Below, in pieces: positions 55,241-64,000 of a DNA stretch of 64,000 bases (positions are counted from its first letter, which is position 1; each line of letters starts with the position of its first letter). Location of the stretch: the NCBI RefSeq assembly GCF_041381155.1, contig NC_091147.1, forward strand, positions 12,959,030 through 13,023,029, given 5' to 3'. This DNA comes from Argopecten irradians (taxonomy: Eukaryota > Mollusca > Bivalvia > Pectinida > Pectinidae). The notes under the pieces were generated by a model, which saw only the letters and a list, made by a program, of their open reading frames with translations, made no database searches and was not told the origin of the DNA. The position numbers and the translations under genes are program-made.

Positions 55241-58200
55241 CCATGGTTTGTAAATATGTACATTCTTCCCTCCCTCCATATCCATGGTATGTACTTACAA
55301 TCTTCCCTCCCTCCCTCCATATCCATGGTATGTACTTACAATCTTCCCTCCCTCCCTCCATATCCATGGTATGTACTTACAATCTTCCCTCCCTCCCTCC
55401 ATATCCATGGTATGTACTTACAATCTTCCCTCCCTCCCTCCATATCCATGGTATGACTCCATATCCATGGTATGTACTTACAATCTTCCCTCCCTCCTCC
55501 ATATCCATGGTATGTACTTACAATCTTCCCTCCCTTCCTCCATATCCATGGTATGTACTTACAATCTTCCCTCCCTCCCTCCATATCCATGGTATGTACT
55601 TACAATCTTCCCTCCCTCCATATCCATGGTATGTACTTACAATCTTCCCTTCCCTCCCTCCATATCCATGGTATGTACTTACAATCTTCCCTCCCTCCAT
55701 ATCCATGGTATGTACTTACAATCTTCCCTCCTCCATATCCATGGTATGTACTTACAATCTTCCCTCCCTTCCCTCCATATCCATGGTATGTACTTACAAT
55801 CTTCCCTCCCTCCTCCATATCCATGGTATGTACTTACAATCTTCCCTCCCTCCATATCCATGGTATGTACTTACAATCTTCCCTCCCTTCCTCCATATCC
55901 ATGGTATGTACTTACAATCTTCCCTCCCTTCCCTCCATATCCATGGTATGTACTTACAATCTTCCCTCCTCCCTCCTCCATATCCATGGTATGTACTTAC
56001 AATCTTCCCTCCCTTCCTCCATATCCATGGTATGTACTTACAATCTTCCCTCCCTTCCTCCATATCCATGGTATGTACTTACAATCTTCCCTCCCTCCCT
56101 CCATATCCATTGTATGTACTTACAATCTTCCCTCCTCCCTCCATATCCATGGTATGTACTTACAATCTTCCCTCCCTCCCTCCATATCCATGGTATGTAC
56201 TGTACAATCTTCCCTCCCTCCCTCCATATCCATGGTATGTACTTACAATCTTCCCTCCCTCCATATCCATGGTATGTACTTACAATCTTCCCTCCCTCCT
56301 CCATATCCATGGTATGTACTTACAATCTTCCCTCCCTTCCTCCATATCCATGGTATGTACTTACAATCTTCCCTCCCTCCATATCCATGGTATGTACTTA
56401 CAATCTTCCCTCCCTTCCTCCATATCCATGGTATGTACTTACAATCTTCCCTCCCTTCCTCCATATCCATGGTATGTACTTACAATCTTCCCTCCCTCCC
56501 TCCATATCCATGGTATGTACTTATACAATCTTCCCTCCCCTCCATATCCATGGTATGTACTTACAATCTTCCCTCCCTCCTCCATATCCATGGTATGTAC
56601 TTACAATCTTCCCTCCCTCCCTCCATATCCATGGTATGTACTTACAATCTTCCCTCCCTCCCTCCATATCCATGGTATGTACTTACAATCTTACCTTCCC
56701 TCCCTCCATATCCATGGTATGTACTTACAATCTTCCCTCCCTCCATATCCATGGTATGTACTTACAATCTTCCCTCCCTCCCTCCATATCCATGGTATGT
56801 ACTTACAATCTTCCCTCCCTCCATATCCATATCCATGGTATGTACTTACAATCTTCCCTCCCTCCCTCCATATCCATGGTATGTACTTACAATCTTCCCT
56901 CCCTCCCTCCATATCCATGGTATGTACTTACAATCTTCCCTCCCTCCCTCCATATCCATGGTATGTACTTACAATCTTCCCTCCCTCCCTCCATATCCAT
57001 GGTATGTACTTACAATCTTCCCTCCCTCCCTCCATATCCATGGTATGTACTTACAATCTTCCCTCCCTCCATATCCATGGTATGTACTTACAATCTTCCT
57101 TCCCTCCCTCCATATCCATGGTATGTACTTACAATCTTCCCTCCCTCCATATCCATGGTATGTACTTACAATCTTCCCTCCCTCCCTCCATATCCATGGT
57201 ATGTACTTACAATCTTCCCTCCCTCCCTCCATATCCATGGTATGTACTTACAATCTTCCCTCCCTCCCTCCATATCCATGGTATGTACTTACAATCTTCT
57301 CCCTTCCTCCATATCCAGGTATGTACTTACAATCTTCCCTCCCTCCATATCCATGGTATGTACTTACAATCTTCCCTCCCTTCCTCCATATCCATGGTAT
57401 GTACTTACAATCTTCCCTCCCTCCCTCCATATCCATGGTATGTACTTACAATCTTCCCTCCCTCCTCCATATCCATGGTATGTACTTACAATCTTCCCTC
57501 CTCCTCCATATCCATGGTATGTACTTACAATCTTCCCTCCCTCCCTCCATATCCATGGTATGTACTTACAATCTTCCCTCCCTTCCTCCATATCCATGGT
57601 ATGTACTTACAATCTTCCCTCCCTCCACATCCATGGTATGTACTTACTTACAAATCTTCCCTCCCTTCCTCCATATCCATGGTATGTACTTACAATCTTC
57701 CCTCCCTTCCTCCATATCCATGGTATGTACTTACAATCTTCCCTCCCTTCCTCCATATCCATGGTATGTACTTACAATCTTCCCTCCCTTCCTCCATATC
57801 CATGGTATGTACTTACAATCTTCCCTCCCTCCCTCCATATCCATGGTATGTACTTACAATCTTCCCTCCCCCTCCATATCCATGGTATGTACTTACAATC
57901 TTCCCTCCCTCCCTCCATATCCATGGTATGTACTTACAATCTTCCCTCCCTCCCTCCATATCCATGGTATGTACTTACAATCTTCCCTCCCTTCCTCCAT
58001 ATCCATGGTATGTACTTACAATCTTCCCTCCCTCCCTCCATATCCATGGTATGTACTTACAATCTTCCCTCCCTCCATATCCATGGTATGTACTTACAAT
58101 CTTCCCTCCCTCCATATCCATGGTATGTACTTACAATCTTCCCTCCCTTCCTCCATATCCATGGTATGTACTTACAATCTTCCCTCCCTTCCTCCATATC

Positions 58201-58848
58201 CATGGTATGTACTTACAATCTTCCCCTCCCTCCCTCCATATCCATGGTATGTACTTACAATCTTCCTCTCCTTCCCTCCATATCCATGGTATGTACTTAC
58301 AATCTTCCCTCCCTCCCTCCATATCCATGGTATGTACTTACAATCTTCCCTCCCTCCCTCCATATCCATGGTATGTATTACTCCCTCCATACAATCTTAC
58401 CCTCCCTCCCTCCATATCCATGGTATGTACTTACAATCTTCCCTCCCTTCCTCCATATCCATGGTATGTACTTACAATCTTCCTCCCTCCTCCATATCCA
58501 TGGTATGTACTTACAATCTTCCATATCCATGGTATTACTTACATCTTCCTCCATATCCATGGTATGTACTTACAATCTTCCCTCCCTCCCTCCATATCCA
58601 TGGTATGTACTTACAATCTTCCCTCCCTCCTCCATATCCATGGTATGTACTTACAATCTTCCCTCCCTTCCTCCATATCCATGGTATGTACTTACAATCT
58701 TCCCTCCCTCCCTCCATATCCATGGTATGTACTTACAATCTTCCCTCCCTCCCTCCATATCCATGGTATGTACTTACAATCTTCCCTCCTTATCCCTCCA
58801 TATCCATGGTATGTACTTACAATCTTCCCTCCCTCCCTCCATATCCAT
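55241..58848. repeat. Minisatellite subfamily A, 41-bp unit, about 90 copies
   Basis: The unit is CCATGGTATGTACTTACAAT then CTTCCCTCCCTCCCTCCATAT. Most length variation is loss or gain of a CCCT tetranucleotide or a single base (units of about 37, 40 and 41 bp). The plus strand has no stops, so all three forward frames stay open for over 3.4 kb (1155-1234 codons); these are artefacts. One strand is almost all pyrimidine in the CCCT block, which could form triplex DNA. Every unit has an NcoI-like CCATGG. The first unit (55241) has CCATGGTTTGTAAATATGTA, closer to subfamily B. Confidence 0.98.
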
Positions 58849-60500
58849 GGTTTGTAATCCATTCTTCCTTCCCTTCATTACTTATCCATGGTTTGTTATC
58901 CATTCTTCCCTCCCTCCATTACTTATCCATGGTTTGTAATCATCCATTCTTCCTTCCCTCCCCTCCATTACTTATCCATGGTTTGTAAAATCCATTCTTC
59001 CTTCCCTCCCATTACTTATCCATGGTTTGTAATCCATTCTTCCTTCCCTCCATTACTTATCCATGGTTTGTAATCCATTCTTCCTAAGTTCCTTCCCTCC
59101 ATTACTTATCCATGGTTTGTAATCCATTCTTCCTTCTCTCCATTTACTTATCCATGGTTTGTAATCCATTCTTCCTTTCCTCATTACTTATCCATGGTTT
59201 GTAATCCATTCTTCCTTCCCTCCATTACTTATCCATGGTTTGTAATCCATTCTTCCTTCCCTTCATTACTTATCCATGGTTTGTAATCCATTCTTCCTTC
59301 CCTTCATTACTTATCCATGGTTTGTAATCCATTCTTCCTTTCCTTCATTACTTATCCATGGTTTGTAATCCATTCTTCCTTCCCTTCATTACTTATCCAT
59401 GGTTTGTAATCCATTCTTCCTTCCCTTCATTACTTATCCATGGTTTGTAATCTTCTCCTCCCATTACTTATCCATGGTTTGTAATCCATTTCTTCCCTCC
59501 CTCCATTACTTATCCATGGTTTGTAATCCATTCTTCCTTCCCTCCATTACTTATCCATGGTTTGTAATCCATTCTTCCTTCCCTTCATTACTTATCCATG
59601 GTTTGTAATCCATTCTTCCTTCCCTTCATTACTTATCCATGGTTTGTAATCCATTCTTCCTTCCCTTCATTACTTATCCATGGTTTGTAATCCATTCTTC
59701 CTAAGTTCCTCCCTCCATTACTTATCCATGGTTTGTAATCCATTCTTCCTTCCCTCCATTACTTATCCATGGTTTGTAATCCATTCTTCCTTCCCTTCAT
59801 TACTTATCCATGGTTTGTAATCCATTCTTCTTTCCCTCCATTACTTATCCATGGTTTGTAATCCATTCTTCCTTCCCTTCATTACTTATCCATGGTTTGT
59901 AATCCATTCTTCCTTCCCTCCATTACTTATCCATGGTTTGTAATCCATTCTTCTTCCTTCCCTCCATTACTTATCCATGGTTTGTAATCCATTCTTCCTT
60001 CCCTCCCTTACTTATCCATGGTTTGTAATCCATTCTTCCTTCCCTTCATTACTTATCCATGGTTTGTAATCCATTCTTCCTTCCCTTCATTACTTATCCA
60101 TGGTTTGTAATCCATTCTTCCTTCCATCCATGGTTTGTAATCCATTCTTCCTTGCCTTCATTACTTATCCATGCATGGTTTGTAATCCATTCTCTTACAT
60201 TCATTACTTATCCATGGTTTGTAATCCATTCTTCCTTCCCATCATTACTTATCCATGGTTTGTAATCCATTCTTCCTTCCTTCCATTACTTATCCATGGT
60301 TTGTAATCCATTCTTCCTTCCCTTCATTACTTATCCATGGTTTGTAATCCATTCTTCCCTCCCTGATCTCCATTACTTCTCCATCATTTGTACATCCCTC
60401 CCTCCCCTACTTATCCATAGCTTGTACATCCCTCCATCCCTCGAGCTCCCTCCCTTACTCATCCATGGTTTGTGTATCTATTCTTCCCTCCCTCCGTTAC
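58849..60500. repeat. Minisatellite subfamily B, 41-bp unit, about 40 copies
   Basis: The unit is CCATGGTTTGTAATCCATTC then TTCCTTCCCTTCATTACTTAT. It is homologous to subfamily A (same length, CCATGGT-TGTA start, central CTTCC block). The transition from A to B is sharp at 58849. The right end (60360-60500) decays into diverged units such as CTTGTACATCCCTCC. B units contain in-frame stops in most frames. Confidence 0.97.
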
Positions 60501-61416
60501 TTCCTCTCTCTATAAACAGTTCAATTTCTCAGCTTTGAGTACTTTTATATCATAGTTATTAGATTATTGAAATGATTATCAGGGCTCAACATATAGAAAC
60601 TTGCTGACTTGTATTCGCCAACATAGCATTTTGATTATTGATTTTAAATATTTCGATGTATATTACGGGAAGCATCTCAATTCATTTCAAGGAACGTATC
60701 CAGCAACAAATGTATTGTGTCATGCTGCAGTAGACTGTCACTGCCTATAACCTTTGTATATAGGCCAGCCTTAATCAATATAGGGGAAACCTCCTTGTAA
60801 TCACATCAATACTCGACACGTTAAAATCTGTTGGTGTATTGTGAGTGTAATTATTTTGGAGTACACGGTATGTATGTACTAAGACTAAAAGCTTTTAGAC
60901 TGATGATGATGGTATTTTGTATTGATTCATGCAGGCTAGTTATAGGTGTATAGTAGTCAGAGAGATGTTTGGAACCTATGAAAGTTGATGAACAAACCCA
61001 TTTCGACTATTGTACATTTTTCTGATACAGATGTATCGTCTCTAGGGGCCTGATGTTTATCGGGGATCTACAGACCAGAATGGCAGTACATAGACAATCT
61101 GTTATACCTACAACATGTGTTACATGGAGGGATTCACATATAGATGTCTGCCTACCACCACCACAGTTATCTCCCTTTTAATCTTGATTATGTACTGTCA
61201 GACCTACATACTCAATATGTATTGTCTCTGTACGTAGGATTCTGGAGACGAACAAACGCCAGTGGGCACCATCAATGTCTTTTAGTGAAGCACTGGAGAA
61301 TGGACACCATGGTGATGTAAATTCATGGTCACAAGCAGACTCTGCAATAAAAATTAAAATTGTCTGTGAAGTTCTATAATTACTGGCACCAGAAAATGAA
61401 AACTTGTCAGACTGTG

Positions 61417-61600
61417 TTATGTTTTAAGTTAGAGAGATGCCTCAAAAGTGTCCATTATGTTGGATAATGGATTGACCAAGGCCTGCAGTCAATTCATATT
61501 CATTCTCCCACATTATGGACAATTTTGAGGCTTTTCTCCATAATATAGACACTGTAGCAGGTGGTCGTTATACAGAGGTGGTCATTAAGGCAGATTTCAC
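61417..61600. mobile_element. Hairpin MITE related to 33685-33832
   Basis: GCCTCAAAAGTGTCCATTAT is inverted as CATTATGGACAATTTTGAGGC, followed by CACTGTAGCAGGTGGTCGTT and GAGGTGGTCATTAAGGC. The flank GTTTTAAGTTAGAGA is shared with the selenoprotein T intron copy. Confidence 0.6.
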
Positions 61601-61669
61601 TGTGTCAGTTAAATAAACAAAGGGTTAATCTCTGTCAAGGTGCATCTTCCTTGGTAAAAAAAATAGGGA

Positions 61670-61815
61670 CCATTTACCATACCTGATATCAAAAATGTTG
61701 AAAAACCTTTGTGATATGGGTGAAACCACAAATATAACAGGAGATCTAGAGGAGAAAATGTAATGGCCAGACTTTGGATTCCAACCGGGACCTCCGAACA
61801 CTTTCCGCTAAACGT
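61670..61815 (-). mobile_element. SINE fragment, minus strand, same family as 31252
   Basis: On the minus strand AGTGTTCGGAGGTCCCGGTT, GGAATCC (B box GGTTGGAATCC), then TTTTCTCCTCTAGATCTCCT, follow the order of the 31252 SINE head and body. The A-box half is diverged. Confidence 0.65.
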
Positions 61816-64000
61816 ATCAAATAAGTTGAAGGACTGACTGATCATGGCCATCGTTTAAATAGGTATTACAAATGTTAGGTCCATAATTCTTTCTGAAATA
61901 GTTTTACTAGACTTTCGGGGATTGGGGGATGGAGATAAGAAATTTACACTATCTACACTGAGTGGGATTTAACCTACAGTGTGAGGTCATATAGAAAAGA
62001 ATCATCTGAATGACCATGGAATTGGTTGAGAAATGTTCCTGTCTTGTAGGGATCTTTGTCAGAGACACTGATAGATTTGTGGGCACATATGCTTCACTTT
62101 ATGAGGTTGTCTGCAATGTTGATGAAGACTTATCCTCGAGGGGATTAACATATCTAGTCTGGTGCATGTTGACAATTAAGATTAGGTCTTTATTGCATGA
62201 TTACAACTCATAATAGTTATCACAGATATCTGTAATATACAGGCTTTGTCAGACTGTGCTACACTAGATCCAAGATAAGGTCTACATATTACATGGAGAT
62301 GACTAATATTGGTTATCCCAGAACCTGTGTAGATTTGCCAGTCGATCATCTGACAACAACACTGATGAAGAACTATAGATAGATCAGGATCACATTATAT
62401 CAGCTGCTGGAGGGGATTCCCCTTTCCCTAATCCGGTCCTCAGTAACTATTTGTCGAAGTCTATGGTTAGTATACCAAATTCTGAGGCTTGTACCGAAGT
62501 CTGGATCAGCAGAGAAAACCAATCAAATCTGCCGTAATAAGCCCAATATCAATTTCATTTTCAATCATCCCATGTAAAATCTATTATAACCGCCTCTAAC
62601 AGCATTGCCAAAAATAGACAGAATTTAGTTTTTACCTTAATGGGAAAAAAATGAAATTGAAGCAAATTATGGTCATTAATTTAATTATTGAAAACATTTT
62701 GAATGTTTAATATAAAACTGAACCAGCTGGAGCATGTACCTCAAATTAAAAGGTTAATTGGCCAGTAACAGCTAGGCTCATTTAAATAAGGACGTGGACA
62801 TGCCAGATTTAGTTGGTGGAGCTAAGACAGAGTATTCAGAGAATAACCACCGACCAGCAGTCAGTACCTGACAACTGCCTAACTTGAGATTAAAATTCGC
62901 TACCCAAGGTTGGTGTGCTTGTGGTAATTATAAAATGTTTGGACACTCAGAGTTCCACCTGTATATGGCCACCCCATCCCAACAAACTTTTTCTCCACTG
63001 TTTGAGACTTCATGTTCACTTACTTTGAATTTTAATCTGTCAAATGCGGAATATGAAAACCATAAACTTTCTTTATTTCATTTCTCTTGCAAAGTGATAT
63101 ATTGCTTTGTTATATCACTTTGTGCAATTATCATGTGAAATGGCTATTTTTGACCCCATAATTGAAAACACACCCTTTAGCTTATTTTCTCATTTTTTAT
63201 GCGATCTGCACTTATTGGGTGGACTACGCTTTTATACACAAACACAGCTGTATCAAACTTCATTGTATTCCAATAACAAACAAACCTCTTTTAAAATGTT
63301 CTCTGAATGAAACCTCTCTAACATGTTCATACATTAAGCTGTGGGGTTCTCGTCCCACAAATGCAGACCTATTTTGTCTGTACAATGACATCACGATGTG
63401 ATTGCCTAAAGCTGATATGATTGACTGATATCTACTACACCCATTCTGTGGTGTACATATCCCACTATGTACAGGTTGTAACAATACAAATGTTTTACAC
63501 CTGATGTCATCGGATGACCTCATTATGGACACTTTGTTGACATTTCCCACCGAAATGATTTGCCACAGGTGTAAAGATGTACATAGACCAGTATATAATG
63601 ATAGCTGTGATGAAATATTGTGTCACTTGTCAAGTTGATCATCACTTTGACATACAGTATATATATATATATATAGATCACAGCAAGCTTTATCTAATTA
63701 TATCATGTACATATATATATAGGATCTAAAACTAGTGATAATTTCATTTAAGATTTTATGAAATGAGTCTAAGAAATTCAAGATGAGTTTCATAAAACCT
63801 AATAACATTTCTTTACCACATAACTACAGCTATCTACATTTCAAAACATTTCAATATCAAAATATGTTGCAAAAATCCAGAAGAGTCCGACATTTTGTCA
63901 CGATGTCCTTGAATCCTTACATCATGCCATTGTTTAATGAGATCAAGTCATGACATCATAATGAATTTCCAGCCAAAGAAAATTGCTGCAGGTTATATTA

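Larger units (their letters stand above)
60501..64000. other. Intergenic, no gene recognised
   Basis: No exon or RNA gene found. Contains a hairpin MITE (61417-61600) and a SINE fragment (61670-61815), and a TA microsatellite at 63655-63680. Open frames at 62010, 62884 and 63260 are unrecognised. Confidence 0.5.

Noticed and set aside
55176..58723. Many 60-91-codon minus-strand frames in the same array
   Set aside because: Reverse-strand shadows of the minisatellite (MDMEGGRED-like repeats).
55243..58988. Three overlapping forward open frames of 1155-1234 codons
   Set aside because: They are the three frames of a stop-free 41-bp minisatellite; since 41 is not a multiple of three each frame cycles through the same peptide (SSLPPSISMVCTYNLPS-like). 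No other domain or start context.

Overview
The window looks like nuclear DNA of an animal, most likely a marine mollusc and probably a bivalve. It is AT-rich, its genes are split by GT-AG introns, and most of it is transposon debris and minisatellites. The SINE and repeat families (a tRNA-headed SINE with a conserved core, a repeat ending in a GACCCTTCGGGTTAGATG-like tail, an AGGGCCATAACTC tandem repeat) resemble repeats I know from bivalve genomes. There is no bacterial, organellar or viral gene content.

Four host genes can be assembled from the sequence. (1) An LRCH-family gene on the minus strand: exon 1 at 13730-13904 and exon 2 at 2414-2558, separated by an 11.2 kb intron; the rest lies beyond the left edge. 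(2) TAF9 on the minus strand, six coding exons from 32225 down to 24033, 273 residues, all splice phases consistent. (3) Selenoprotein T on the plus strand, four coding exons from 32475 to 37623, 198 residues with an in-frame TGA read as selenocysteine in a Cys-Tyr-Ser-Sec motif. A convincing SECIS element lies at 40187-40256 in a separate 3' UTR exon. (4) A RAP2-type small GTPase in one uninterrupted coding exon at 51570-52109, with a likely 5' UTR intron. TAF9 and selenoprotein T are head to head with 249 bp between their start codons.

Layout: 1-13.9 kb, LRCH start and a long intron full of nonautonomous DNA transposons. 13.9-24.0 kb, intergenic, with a TTAA element, a 160-bp tandem repeat, a foldback element, and a mariner copy interrupted by two palindromic insertions at the same 9-bp target. 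24.0-32.2 kb, TAF9. 32.5-40.8 kb, selenoprotein T. 40.8-51 kb, intergenic, including a 1.1 kb segment present twice, with an indel-rich second copy. 51.1-52.1 kb, RAP2. 55.2-60.5 kb, a 5 kb minisatellite with a 41-bp period in two subfamilies. 60.5-64 kb, no recognised gene.

The most unusual theme is that minisatellites abut and are built from splice junctions. The 40-bp array in selenoprotein T intron 2 repeats the exon 3 acceptor with the first 20 or so exon bases. A 22-bp array repeats the exon 4 donor. A 28-bp array in TAF9 begins exactly at the exon 4 donor. The 41-bp array carries a donor-like ATG|GTATGT in nearly every unit of its larger part. All identifications come from reading the sequence; no database search was run.
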